Origin: Desulfosporosinus sp049943955
Lineage (GTDB): Bacteria > Bacillota > Desulfitobacteriia > Desulfitobacteriales > Desulfitobacteriaceae
Assembly: GCF_049943955.1 (NCBI RefSeq)
Contig: NZ_JBNFTW010000007.1
Coordinates: 124,001-188,000 of the forward strand
DNA length: 64,000 nucleotides
Reading direction: 5' to 3'
A program made the translations under genes and the position numbers. The notes beneath the pieces were generated by a model that did no database searches, was not told where the DNA came from, and saw only the letters and a list, made by a program, of their open reading frames with translations. This document shows, piece after piece, positions 8,472 to 16,938 of the stretch (positions within the stretch are counted from its first letter, which is position 1; every line of letters begins with the position of its first letter).

Positions 8472-8813
8472 TTATCTTCCGCAGCATTTCTTATGCTTTT
8501 TTCCACTGCCACACGGACATGGATCGTTCATGCCGACCTTCTGGATAGTCATAGCTTGAACTGAGGGAAGCAATCGTGGTTTGAATTTTCGCGAGAAGAA
8601 AGTTCATTGGGCGTACGGCCGTAATTGGTCCACAACCGGTATTGTTGCGTACATGATAAGTTGTTGTGCTAAAGGCAAAAGAAACGACACATTTTTAAGT
8701 TCGTCTATAATGGACAGGGCTCTTAAACTGCGAATATTAAATGATACAACAGCATGGAAAATTGAAGGAATCACGAGTATTTTGAAGATCTTGGGTTTAA
8801 TCAAAAACGCCAA
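8472..8813 (-). pseudogene. SEC-C motif protein fragment with an internal stop
   Basis: One minus-strand frame of 114 codons is interrupted by TGA at 8604-8606. Its end reads NDPCPCGSGKKHKKCCGR and then stops; this is the zinc-binding SEC-C motif. The upstream part (LPLAQQLIMYATIPVVDQL...) is in the same frame but is not a family I recognise. The single nonsense codon and missing N-terminus mark it as a relic. A second SEC-C tail is found in the radical SAM protein at 34966-36219. Confidence 0.6.
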
Positions 8814-8827
8814 AATGCTTAAGCTTG

Positions 8828-8867
8828 AAACACCAAAATCGGCCCCTTAAGCCTGAATTTGGTGTTT
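8828..8867. terminator. Inverted repeat, possible terminator
   Basis: Arms AAACACCAAA and TTTGGTGTTT flank a 20-nt loop. It is T-rich on the plus-strand side. It lies between relics, so what it terminated is unclear. Confidence 0.35.
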
Positions 8868-9102
8868 TCGAGTTTTAGATGTGATATTCACTTGACGTAA
8901 GGTTCGTTATCGGAAGGGCAGACTTGGGAAATTTGAAGAATTGCGCTAAGCTGCAGGTAAACCGAGAGCAGATGGGTATGGTGGTTAAAGTATAATATCA
9001 AACAATAAGTTAACCCGCAGAGTGGCTGATGAAATGATTGAACAAACGAAAAACACAACCCTCTAAAGGAAATAGATAAGAACTTTGTGTATCGAATGAA
9101 CG

Positions 9103-9219
9103 GATACAGCGATGGAGACAGAAGACGTTGTCTTGATGGCTGATAATCTGGCTTCAGTAAATGGTTTTGTATTGAAATGGGACAATACTTTTCGGAAGGT
9201 TGTAATTAAAGAAAGTTAA
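9103..9219 (+). pseudogene. C-terminal relic of a Zn/Cd/Co P1B-type ATPase
   Basis: The 38-codon frame starts DTAMETEDVVLMADNLA, the hinge/Mg-binding end of the P-domain of CadA/ZntA-type exporters (usual form DTALETADVALM.DDL). It ends at TAA 9217-9219 without the last two membrane helices. Upstream sequence is not in frame. It lies 87 bp before an intact CDF metal exporter, so a metal-efflux locus seems to have lost its ATPase. Confidence 0.65.
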
Positions 9220-9305
9220 CAGTTAAATAATTCATTTTAAATAAGAAAACCAACATACTATAACTACTAGCAAACAAAAAATGCCATATTTTAGGGGGGT
9301 ATAAA

Positions 9306-10265
9306 ATGAGCTCAGATAGCCACCACCACGACTATAATCATGACCATGACCATGGTGGTTTATTTCATTCTCATGCACCGGAAGGAAAAATGAAATTAGC
9401 TTTTTTTCTAACTCTAATTATTTTAGTCGTTGAAGTTATAGGTGGATTGATTTCTCATAGTCTAGCGTTATTGAGTGATGCAGGGCATGTACTTACGGAT
9501 ATCGCTGCCATTGGATTATCTTGGTATGCTATAAAACAATCTAAGAGACCTTCAGACGAGAGTATGACTTTTGGCTACTATCGAGCCGGTGTTCTGGCAG
9601 CTTTTGTCAATGGCATTACATTGATATTGATTACAGTTTGGATATTTTGGGAAGCGTATTATCGTTTCAGGATTCCGGAATTTGTAATACCTACTTGGAT
9701 GTTTATTAGTGCTGGTGTTGGCTTGGTAATGAATTTGTACCTTGGATTAGGAATGCGGCATGAAGAAAATATCAATGTAAAGAGTGCAGTTCTGCATATG
9801 TTAGGGGATGCTGCTGCATCGGCAGGGGTTATTTTTGGCGGCATAATCATAGCCTTCACAAAATGGTATGTCATTGACCCGATCCTAAGCGTTCTGATTG
9901 CTTTATTAATCGCAGTTGGAGCATGGAAAATTATTAAACAAACAGTGACTATCCTGATGGAGGGAACCCCTGCTGGAATCAAAATTCAAGAAGTTCACGA
10001 TGCCATCATTTCGGCAGATGGTGTTCAGCAAGTTCATGATTTACATGTTTGGACGATTACCGATGGGAGAGTTGCATTGTCTTGTCATGTGGTAGTTGAT
10101 AGTAAGATGGTAGTAGGCGAAATACAGAATCTGCTTAGAGTCGTTGAACACAAATTAGTACATTTAGGAATTGGACATGTAACGATCCAACCTGAAGATA
10201 CGACTCACTCTCATGACCAGACCATTTTATGTGGAAATGATTACGCACAATGTCATAAACATTAG
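9306..10265 (+). CDS. Cation diffusion facilitator (CzcD/ZitB-type) metal exporter
   Basis: 319 residues from the ATG after AGGGGGG. A His-rich N-terminus (HHHDYNHDHDH, then HSHAP) is followed by six membrane helices. The zinc-site signatures are SLALLSDAGHVLTDIAAIGL in helix 2 (Asp and His/Asp pair) and HMLGDAAASAGVI in helix 5. The cytoplasmic C-terminal domain (about residues 215-300) carries HDLHVWTI. The tail has another His/Cys cluster (HSHDQTILCGNDYAQCHKH). It exports Zn2+ and perhaps Cd2+/Co2+ by proton antiport. The gene stands alone, with only a P-type ATPase relic upstream. Confidence 0.9.
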   Translation: MSSDSHHHDYNHDHDHGGLFHSHAPEGKMKLAFFLTLIILVVEVIGGLISHSLALLSDAGHVLTDIAAIGLSWYAIKQSKRPSDESMTFGYYRAGVLAAFVNGITLILITVWIFWEAYYRFRIPEFVIPTWMFISAGVGLVMNLYLGLGMRHEENINVKSAVLHMLGDAAASAGVIFGGIIIAFTKWYVIDPILSVLIALLIAVGAWKIIKQTVTILMEGTPAGIKIQEVHDAIISADGVQQVHDLHVWTITDGRVALSCHVVVDSKMVVGEIQNLLRVVEHKLVHLGIGHVTIQPEDTTHSHDQTILCGNDYAQCHKH

Positions 10266-10359
10266 GAGCCGATTATGTTTTCAGACAATATTCGTTATCT
10301 TGGCAGGAAAAATAAGGGAACTTGTGGAATAAATTTTATTAAGTCTATGGGTTGTGTGA

Positions 10360-10938
10360 ATGAACTTCATATTAAAAGTGGAGGTGGAGGAGACGCTAAA
10401 AAAGAGGATTCTATTAATTGGTGCGATATTATTTTTACTAATAGGTGGCGGTATCTGGGTTAATTCTAATAGAGGTGAAACAACTGCCGAAGGTGCGATC
10501 GTGAAGGCAGGACGCACGGGCAAAGTGATTTATCAGGAAAATGTAAATGATGGTGTAGTTGTTTTTATAAAACGTCTTACTGGAAATACCACAACATATG
10601 ATGCCAGTTACATTAAAAAGAGTTTGCTTGGGTGGAAATGGGTATGGGGAGGTGAATTTTCGGGTTGCTCAGGGCAGTATTTTCAACAAGTTTCTGGAAC
10701 TCCTTTTCCTATGCTGTTTGGTGACATTAACAATGAAAAAATTGCAGGGGTCAAATTGACTGATTCCGAACACAAGAATCCGATAAACGCCAAAATAGTG
10801 GGAAATAACGATGACAGAATATGGTTTGCATTTGTTAAAACATCTGACGGACCAGTCTTCAAGATAAATGAGCTATCTTCTTTGGGCAAAGTCCTTGATT
10901 CAAAAAGCTTAGACATTCGGACAAGTACGACTTTTTAG
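10360..10938 (+). CDS. Hypothetical membrane-anchored exported protein
   Basis: Up to 192 residues. One hydrophobic segment (RILLIGAILFLLIGGGIWV, about residues 15-34) is preceded by basic residues, and an extracytoplasmic domain of about 155 residues follows. There is no lipobox. The start is uncertain: the ATG at 10360 lacks a good ribosome site, while GTG codons at 10378/10384 lie in a GGAGGTGGAGGAG run. I recognise no family. The gene lies 94 bp after the CDF gene in the same direction; whether it is co-transcribed is open. Confidence 0.5.
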   Translation: MNFILKVEVEETLKKRILLIGAILFLLIGGGIWVNSNRGETTAEGAIVKAGRTGKVIYQENVNDGVVVFIKRLTGNTTTYDASYIKKSLLGWKWVWGGEFSGCSGQYFQQVSGTPFPMLFGDINNEKIAGVKLTDSEHKNPINAKIVGNNDDRIWFAFVKTSDGPVFKINELSSLGKVLDSKSLDIRTSTTF

Positions 10939-10939
10939 C

Positions 10940-11185
10940 TTAGAATCTAGGATTTGAAACATAAAGCGATATATTTTCTCCCAAAACTCGGTCACGGATG
11001 TAATTATCGGCGGCAACCCTTTCGATAGTATTTCTAGCTAATACTGGATCGCCATAAGGTGCATCTGAACTGAAAAGTGTACGATCAGGTAATTCCTTAA
11101 TAGCAAATGAAACGGCAATTGTTGCAAACGTTGCTGATAAGTCTAAGTAAAGGTTCGGATTTTCTTTAGCTGAAGATTTTTTCTA
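10940..11185 (-). pseudogene. Amidohydrolase (TIM-barrel) C-terminal fragment
   Basis: The minus-strand frame reads ENPNLYLDLSATFA ... LPDRTLFSSDAPYGDPVLAR, then RDRVLGENI and a stop. This is the end of an amidohydrolase_2-type metal-dependent hydrolase, with the conserved Asp of the FSSDAPYGDP motif. The N-terminal three quarters of the protein (including HxH) are missing, because the frame breaks near 11185. It is non-functional and lies between unrelated genes. Confidence 0.65.
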
Positions 11186-11231
11186 AATATAACTGACGGC
11201 AATTATCCGTCGAGAGAGTATGGAGTAAAGA

Positions 11232-11684
11232 ATGGAAAAGATAATCAAAAGGTTAAATTACTTAATTGAAGTGCTCCCTAGGAGGGTAAATCAATTTTCA
11301 GAAGAGGAATTTACAGCAAAGCCCAACGGCAAGTGGTCAAAGAAAGAAATTCTTGGACATTTGTGTGATTCCGCCACGAATAATCACCATAGGTTTATCA
11401 GGATTCAGTTTGAAGAGCAGCCGTTTGTTGTTGTGCCTTATAAACAAAACGACTGGGTATCAATTCAGGATTACCAGAACATACCGTCTGATGAGGTTAT
11501 TGGACTTTGGGCAGCTATAAATAAGCAAATTGTTAGAGTTATCTCTAACATTTCGGAAGAGAAATTATCTTATCAATGTGATGTCGGTGATAATAAATTC
11601 TTTTCTTTTTCAGAGCTTATTCAAGATTATTTGAGGCATACGGACCATCACTTGATCCAGATCTTTGGAACATCTGAACTATAG
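11232..11684 (+). CDS. DinB superfamily protein
   Basis: 150 residues; ATG at 11232. It is a four-helix DinB-like fold with the metal-binding His pattern: HLCDSATNNHHR near residues 45-56 and RHTDHHLIQIFG at the C-terminus. PNGKWSKKEILGHLCD is typical of the DinB_2 branch, which includes thiol-S-transferase-like enzymes. The exact substrate is unknown. It is a single gene in a region of small unlinked genes. Confidence 0.8.
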   Translation: MEKIIKRLNYLIEVLPRRVNQFSEEEFTAKPNGKWSKKEILGHLCDSATNNHHRFIRIQFEEQPFVVVPYKQNDWVSIQDYQNIPSDEVIGLWAAINKQIVRVISNISEEKLSYQCDVGDNKFFSFSELIQDYLRHTDHHLIQIFGTSEL

Positions 11685-11926
11685 ATAGCTACTTCACCAT
11701 TACCCGTCCACCCCAGCATCGCTGCTAACCTTAACCCCAAACACCCGCCAATGTCATAAAGCTCAGCTATCAGTCAATCACCGAACTCCTTCAATCCCGC
11801 AGGATGGATTTGCTTACTTATTATCGGATGACCGAACTGGAAAGCTGGAGTATAATGTTGGAATTAGAATGAAAACGCAACACCGAATTTGCGTTCATAA
11901 GCTTTTACATAAGGAGGGCTTTTTTT

Positions 11927-12643
11927 ATGGAGTTAAGACAGCTTACTGATAGAGTGTTTTATAGTTTGTATAATAAAGAGGTTGATAGGCCTGTATTAGG
12001 ATATATAAATGGGCGGAAATATTCATTAATGGTGGATTCGGGTAATTCAAAAAGGCATGTTCAATTATTCAATGAAGCTATAATTAATGAAGGTTTAAGA
12101 AAACCAGACTTCATCGCTATTACTCATTGGCACTGGGATCATAGTTTTGGTATGAATGCAATCGAAGGGATCACATTTGCTAACAAAAAAACGAATGAGA
12201 AATTAGCAGAAATAGCAAAGTGGAAATGGACCGATTCAGAAATGAAGAAGAGGTTAGAAACAAAGCTTGAGATTGAATTTGCGGATAGTAGTATTCGAAA
12301 AGAGTATCCAGTACTTTCGGAGATACTAGTAACGACTTCCGATATCTCTTACGATGGGACTATGGAAATTGATTTAGGAGATATAGTTGCTGAATTACAC
12401 CCTATTGTATCTCCACATAGTGAAGATTGTACTTGCATTTTTGTGCCTCAAGAAAGAGTGTTATTTATAGGCGATGCTGTGGGAGTGGATTATTACAATA
12501 ATTGCTATTTGGATAAAAGTAAATTAAATTCTTTACTTATAGCAATAGAAGGTATCGACTTCGATATTTGCGTAATGGGACACGCTGATCCAGCAAGCAA
12601 ATTGGATATTCTTAATATCATAGGTTCTCTACTGGACCGTTAG
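11927..12643 (+). CDS. MBL-fold metallo-hydrolase
   Basis: 238 residues from the ATG after a strong AAGGAGGG site. The metal-binding motif THWHWDHSFG (about residues 65-74) is a variant of HxHxDH with Trp between the histidines. It is followed by HSEDCTCIFVP, FIGDAVGVD (the bridging Asp) and MGHADP (the last His). It is a cytoplasmic hydrolase with no signal peptide. Family members range from glyoxalase II-like to beta-lactamase-like hydrolases; the substrate cannot be told. A small inverted repeat (AACGCAA/TTGCGTT, about 11875-11900) precedes the gene. Confidence 0.8.
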   Translation: MELRQLTDRVFYSLYNKEVDRPVLGYINGRKYSLMVDSGNSKRHVQLFNEAIINEGLRKPDFIAITHWHWDHSFGMNAIEGITFANKKTNEKLAEIAKWKWTDSEMKKRLETKLEIEFADSSIRKEYPVLSEILVTTSDISYDGTMEIDLGDIVAELHPIVSPHSEDCTCIFVPQERVLFIGDAVGVDYYNNCYLDKSKLNSLLIAIEGIDFDICVMGHADPASKLDILNIIGSLLDR

Positions 12644-12740
12644 AAAATAATCTTAAGCAACCATATTTTCGCACACACGAAAAATCCCACGCACAATCAG
12701 TACCCCACTAACCTCAAGAATAAATAGCTACCCACTCAAC

Positions 12741-13109
12741 ATTGTTATAAGAACTTCTAGCGAAGGTTACAAAGAATATGTAGTAGACCAACTTGGAAAG
12801 CTGGGTTATGTTACGGTCAAAAAGATGTTTGGTGGGGCGAGTATTTACTATGACAGTTTAATTTTCGGAATAGCAAATGACATCCTATAGTTTAAGGTGG
12901 ATGAGTCTAATAAGTCAGATTATATAATGGCAGGCATGAAACCATTCAAACCATTTGATGACAAGCCCATGAGAATGCCATATTATGAGGTTCCTGTTGA
13001 TATTTTGGAAAACAGAGAACAGTTAGCGGAATGGGCCATAAAAGCTTTATTTGCTTCTCGAAATAATCCCACAAAGCCTAAAAAGCGGAAACTAGGAAAA
13101 GGAAAATAA
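12741..13109 (+). pseudogene. TfoX/Sxy N-terminal-domain protein with in-frame TAG
   Basis: One continuous frame reads SSEGYKEYVVDQLGKLGYV, VKKMFGGASIYYDSLIFGIA, then NDIL-TAG-FKVDESNKSDY, AGMKPFKPF and MPYYEVPVDIL, ending in a basic tail. This covers the whole TfoX_N domain. The amber codon (12888-12890) stands where relatives have an aromatic residue (usually Tyr, ...VLYFKVD...), so TAT/TAC to TAG is the simple explanation. No good start codon is seen before about 12741 (ATT). A downstream GTG at 12897 could start a 70-residue fragment. Most likely a pseudogene; amber readthrough is a remote alternative. Confidence 0.75.
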
Positions 13110-13170
13110 CATAATAAATAGGTTTGGAAATTATAAAATTTTAAACGTCAACAATTTCTGGAGGCATACT

Positions 13171-13866
13171 TTGGCCAAACATGAGGATATTTTAGAAGAG
13201 TTTAATAGGTCTCGTATTAATGATGAAGCAGTTAACATAGAAAAAGTCTATTTTTACAAGACGGACAAGAGAATTAACCCTAAGCAAGAAGATCCCTTTT
13301 GGATCTCTATCGGGAACCTGCCAGTTTTGGTATCAGCTCCACATTCTGTAAGACACTATAGACAGAAGAAGATTAAGATGTCAGATCAATTCACAGGATC
13401 TATCGTGTACCTATTAAATAAACTAACAGGCTGTCATGCTATTGCAGTGACTAATCTATATGGTGGAGATCCTAACTTTGATAATCCTTGTATTTACAAA
13501 GAAAGAATCGCAGAGATTTGTAAAAGGGAAAATGTAAAGTTTGTACTAGACATTCATGGAGCTGCCCGCGAGCATGAATTTGATGTGGATTTTGGGACAA
13601 ATCACGGGGAATCCCTTTTGGAGACGAGTATGCTAGAATTGGTCGAGCGTCACTTTCAAGATTTTGGGTTAAGTAAAATAACCCATGACCATTTTGCCTC
13701 TGCAGGGCCAAATACTACCATAAGTAGTTTTGTCGCACGTGAATTACAGATTCCTGCGTTACAAATAGAGATTAACAAACAATATAGGGTGCCGGCGCAA
13801 AACCCAAAGGGTTTTCATCGTATGTTAGGAGCTTTAATGTCAAGTGTTAGAGGGTTAGCCCTATAA
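13171..13866 (+). CDS. N-formylglutamate amidohydrolase-like (FGase superfamily) hydrolase
   Basis: 231 residues from a TTG start with TGGAGG seven nt upstream. Motifs are VSAPHSVRHYR (about residues 54-64), FVLDIHGAAREH (the metal-binding Asp/His region, about 128-139), TNHG, and LQIEINKQYR near the C-terminus. These are the conserved blocks of the FGase fold, a Zn-dependent amidohydrolase. True HutG enzymes act in histidine degradation, but no hut gene is near, so the substrate may be another N-acyl amino acid. Single gene. Confidence 0.7.
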   Translation: MAKHEDILEEFNRSRINDEAVNIEKVYFYKTDKRINPKQEDPFWISIGNLPVLVSAPHSVRHYRQKKIKMSDQFTGSIVYLLNKLTGCHAIAVTNLYGGDPNFDNPCIYKERIAEICKRENVKFVLDIHGAAREHEFDVDFGTNHGESLLETSMLELVERHFQDFGLSKITHDHFASAGPNTTISSFVARELQIPALQIEINKQYRVPAQNPKGFHRMLGALMSSVRGLAL

Positions 13867-13943
13867 TCATACATAATTTTGTTCTGACGGATTGAATAGG
13901 GATATTTCCTATTGCAAGAAACAGAGGATAATAACGGAATTAG

Positions 13944-13957
13944 AACCACATGTGGTT
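13944..13957. promoter_or_regulatory. Palindrome upstream of the methyltransferase gene
   Basis: The perfect 14-bp palindrome AACCACATGTGGTT lies 30 bp before the TTG start. It is a candidate operator; no regulator is next to it. Confidence 0.3.
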
Positions 13958-13986
13958 GTGCCGTGAATTATTAAGGGGGATAGATC

Positions 13987-14730
13987 TTGAATTGTCTGTA
14001 TCAAGATGGACCAACCATAAATAGGGATTCAGTTTCATTTAATTCTTATGAAGAAATGGCTGAATATTATTTTAATTACGTCGATTCAAAACCATTTAAT
14101 GCCTACTATGAAAGACCTGCAACCATCTCTTTGCTTCCGGATGTCAAAGGGAAAGAGGTTTTAGATGCTGGTTGTGCAGCAGGTTGGTATACTAAACGGT
14201 TATTGGAAAAAGGAGCTAATGTAATAGCGGTTGATTTTAGTCCAAAGATGGTTAATATGACAAAAAACAGAGTTGGGGATGAAGCTGTTGTAATAAGGGC
14301 TGATTTAAATGAGCCACTAAGTTTTATTAAAAATGAGTTTTTAGATGTTGTTTTATCCTCTTTAACGCTTCATTATCTTAAAAATTGGGATAATGTAATG
14401 AGTGAATTTAATAGAATCCTAAAAAAGACAGGGGAACTTATTTTCTCCGTTCATCACCCTTTCATGGATTTTACGGTGTTTAACAGAGACAATTACTTTT
14501 TAACTGAATTATTGGATGATGAATGGGATACTAATTGCGGAAAAGTGAAAGTGCAATTTTATAGACGGCCATTAAGCAAGATTGTATCATCAGTTATTGA
14601 TGCTGGATTTATAATAGAAAAACTACTCGAACCGATGCCAATTGAACAATTCAAGATTGATCAGCCTAATATATATGAGAGATTAACAAAGAAGCCTCAA
14701 TTCTTGTTCATAAGAGCAAGGAAACAATAG
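13987..14730 (+). CDS. Class I SAM-dependent methyltransferase
   Basis: 247 residues from a TTG with AAGGGGGA upstream. It has the Rossmann motif I VLDAGCAAGWYTKRLLEKGA (about residues 57-76), acidic motif II VIAVDFSP, DVVLSSLTLHYLKNW (motif III/IV) and LILSVHHP-like FSVHHPFMDF. It falls in the Methyltransf_11/UbiE-like group acting on small molecules. The substrate is unknown. A 14-bp palindrome precedes it. Confidence 0.8.
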   Translation: MNCLYQDGPTINRDSVSFNSYEEMAEYYFNYVDSKPFNAYYERPATISLLPDVKGKEVLDAGCAAGWYTKRLLEKGANVIAVDFSPKMVNMTKNRVGDEAVVIRADLNEPLSFIKNEFLDVVLSSLTLHYLKNWDNVMSEFNRILKKTGELIFSVHHPFMDFTVFNRDNYFLTELLDDEWDTNCGKVKVQFYRRPLSKIVSSVIDAGFIIEKLLEPMPIEQFKIDQPNIYERLTKKPQFLFIRARKQ

Positions 14731-14956
14731 GTCTCGTAAAAATGGCATTTTTGAAGATGGTTCGGCACAATTGAATTGCAGACTGATTCAGTAGTTTATG
14801 GAGTCTCCGGAGAAAATTTAATGATCGTCATCCGATTGAAACATATATTTCTTTATAGCGTTGGTATTCCGATTAGAGGGCTGTCCGGCGGAATAATCGG
14901 AACAACAATCAGTCATGGAGATGTTCATGAGTTTCTTACTAACTCATCATTGTCGT

Positions 14957-15730
14957 TTACATGTAATATTGTGAAATGACTTTATGGCCAATATCAGGGT
15001 GTGTATAGCGCTCTCTATCTTGTGTCTTATTCTCGTAATTGATGGCTCGTTTTGGGCAGTGCTGAATGCAGGCCATACAACATTCGCATTGGTGGTGGAA
15101 TACAGGCTTTCCATCCTCTAAGGTTATATTCTTTGCCGGACAAACATCCCGACATATCCCGCAGGAGATACAATCATCATTGACATCGTATCCACTATTG
15201 CTATTTTGAATTAGAGCAATAAATGTATCATACTTCTCCTTATCTGACTCTTCTAAGTTTGAAATGGGTATGTGCTGCTTTGCAACAATACTATCAATTA
15301 CAGGTTTGGTATTGATTTCTGCCTTTTTTAAAATGTCGTTGACTTCTATAGGCATGGGGTATGCTGTTATCGCATTTGGATACGTAATAATTTTGGCACC
15401 ATAGTTCAGCTGTAAACCCCTCTGTTGAAGCAAATTGCCCATTTGTGAAATAACAGCACCATTGTTTCCTGCGTATGTCGCTACACAAAAAATGTAGGTA
15501 TCACTTTGATCCGAAAACTTCATATTACGGATAAAGTTTGCTACCATTGATGGTGGACCTCCGGCATAATTAGGAAAGACAAATCCAATACGTTCATAAC
15601 CAGATGGTATCTCTAATAGAGTGTCTTTGTAAATTGCAACAAGCTCACAATTGGGTAATGCTTTGGCAATATCTTTTGCAACCTTAAGGCTGTTTCCTGT
15701 ACCTGTAAAAAAGTAAATCCTATTTTTCAT
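14957..15730 (-). CDS. EFR1 family flavodoxin-ferredoxin fusion (copy 1)
   Basis: 257 residues; the ATG at 15730 is chosen because AAGGTG lies 7-8 nt upstream (a GTG at 15739 is inside that site). The N-terminal flavodoxin-like half has the FMN phosphate loop YFFTGTGNSLKVAK. The C-terminal half carries two [4Fe-4S] motifs, CISCGICRDVCP and CECCMACIQHCP. EFR1 proteins are cytoplasmic electron-transfer proteins of anaerobes. It is divergent from a TetR gene with a palindrome between them, so TetR control is likely. A second EFR1 protein lies at 56914-57672. Confidence 0.85.
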   Translation of the reverse strand: MKNRIYFFTGTGNSLKVAKDIAKALPNCELVAIYKDTLLEIPSGYERIGFVFPNYAGGPPSMVANFIRNMKFSDQSDTYIFCVATYAGNNGAVISQMGNLLQQRGLQLNYGAKIITYPNAITAYPMPIEVNDILKKAEINTKPVIDSIVAKQHIPISNLEESDKEKYDTFIALIQNSNSGYDVNDDCISCGICRDVCPAKNITLEDGKPVFHHQCECCMACIQHCPKRAINYENKTQDRERYTHPDIGHKVISQYYM

Positions 15731-15939
15731 GATTATCACACCTTAATTTTTCAAATAGCCTCGAAATCAATACATTACCATGCAACAATATCCAAGGCTT
15801 GGTATCCATCCCTGGCAATCAAAGTCCAGGAAGTCATCCAGAGATCCGCGATGTACTGTTGCCCCCACAGAGGTCAACACTCTATGTCCGCTTTGCCTGA
15901 GTATAGGGAACAGTGATTCCGCTTATGCCGATATTATAC

Positions 15940-15953
15940 GGAATTATAATTCC
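15940..15953. promoter_or_regulatory. Palindromic candidate TetR operator
   Basis: The perfect palindrome GGAATTATAATTCC lies in the 277-bp gap between the divergent EFR1 and TetR genes, 55 bp before the TetR start. Its size and place fit autoregulation and control of the EFR1 gene. Confidence 0.5.
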
Positions 15954-16007
15954 ATTTGTCAATGCCCATTTTTTAAGTAAAATTAGAAAAGAAAGGGGAT
16001 TATCACA

Positions 16008-16673
16008 ATGACAGAGAAAGAGCAGTCTTTGAACCAGACGGCTGATAGTCCACAGCCCAATGAGGACAATTTTGTCGATCATTCAAAACCAAAACCATTG
16101 CGGGCGGACGCAAAACAAAACAAAGAGCAGATACTGAAAGCTGCCCAAAAGATTTTTGCCGAAAAAGGGTTGTCAATTCCGATTAGTGAAATTGCCAACC
16201 AAGCCGGGGTAGGTATCGGTACAATATATCGCCATTTTCCGACGAAAGAAGCATTGTTTGAGGCAGTCAATATTAGTTATAAGCAGCGGCTTACATCAGA
16301 GGCTAAGTCTCTGATGAATCATGTCGATCCGGGCAAGGCATTTTTTGATTTATTTTCACGTGTTTTGGATGAGGGTTTTACCAACAGGGCCTGGAAAGAC
16401 GCTTTTAAAAGTGGTGCCTTAATTAGTGAGACAGCAGATTCAGGTGTGTTACAGGATTTTCAATCGGCAATTGCTAATCTTCTTACTCGGGCCCAGCAAG
16501 CGAAAGCGGTACGGGAAGATATCGATGTGCAGGATTTAAGCACTCTTTTGTTTAGCCTTCTATTGGCATTAGAGCAGCAAGGAGGCGCTTCCAATATTGA
16601 CCGATTCCATAGATTAGTATCCATTGCCATCGATGGTCTTCGTTGTAAAGATGCTTTCAATATGTCAAAGTGA
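16008..16673 (+). CDS. TetR family transcriptional regulator
   Basis: 221 residues; ATG at 16008 after AAAGGGGA. A polar N-terminal extension of about 35 residues precedes the TetR HTH (QILKAAQKIFAEKGLS, ISEIANQAGVGIGTIYRHFP, TKEALFEAV). The helical C-terminal ligand domain (about residues 95-215) resembles TetR_C members such as SbtR/YcdC types. It is divergent from the EFR1 gene, with GGAATTATAATTCC between them, so that gene is its most probable target. Confidence 0.88.
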   Translation: MTEKEQSLNQTADSPQPNEDNFVDHSKPKPLRADAKQNKEQILKAAQKIFAEKGLSIPISEIANQAGVGIGTIYRHFPTKEALFEAVNISYKQRLTSEAKSLMNHVDPGKAFFDLFSRVLDEGFTNRAWKDAFKSGALISETADSGVLQDFQSAIANLLTRAQQAKAVREDIDVQDLSTLLFSLLLALEQQGGASNIDRFHRLVSIAIDGLRCKDAFNMSK

Positions 16674-16822
16674 ATAATGATAATGAATGAATGAAGGTTC
16701 AAAAGGAAAAAATCTTCAACCTCGATTCAAAAGGCGAACTATTGATCACCATTATGTCGAGCCTGGCTCAAATAAGTACTCAATAATTGATACAATTAAT
16801 GAAACATAAAAAGTTCAGCAAT

Positions 16823-16885
16823 GGGCTTTTCGACGTTTATAGGTAGTTTAAGCATCGTTTTCGACGGCGCTTTTTTGTTTTTGAG
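16823..16885 (+). repeat. Dispersed terminator-like repeat, copy 2
   Basis: It shares the 20-nt run GGGCTTTTCGACGTTTATAG and the ending GACGGCGCTTTTTTG with the copy at 4555-4615. Here the second half folds better (AAGC-TCG-TTTT-CGA-GCTT, then a T-run). It lies just before the DUF1361 gene. Confidence 0.5.
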
Positions 16886-16938
16886 CACCCACATAAAAAT
16901 TGTATTCTATGACGCATTATAAAGGGGGGGAGAGGACA

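Larger units (their letters stand above)
8372..9305. other. Degraded region between the MoxR operon and the CDF gene
   Basis: No intact gene. It contains a SEC-C protein relic on the minus strand (8472-8813), a hairpin with 10-bp arms (8828-8867), unassigned sequence with many stops, and the C-terminal piece of a heavy-metal P-type ATPase (9103-9219). Confidence 0.6.

Noticed and set aside
8581..8850. 89-codon plus-strand frame
   Set aside because: It overlaps the minus-strand SEC-C relic, has no ribosome site and no recognisable protein pattern.
14776..14979. 67-codon frame after the methyltransferase gene
   Set aside because: No Shine-Dalgarno and no family; it runs into the 3' end of the opposite EFR1 gene.
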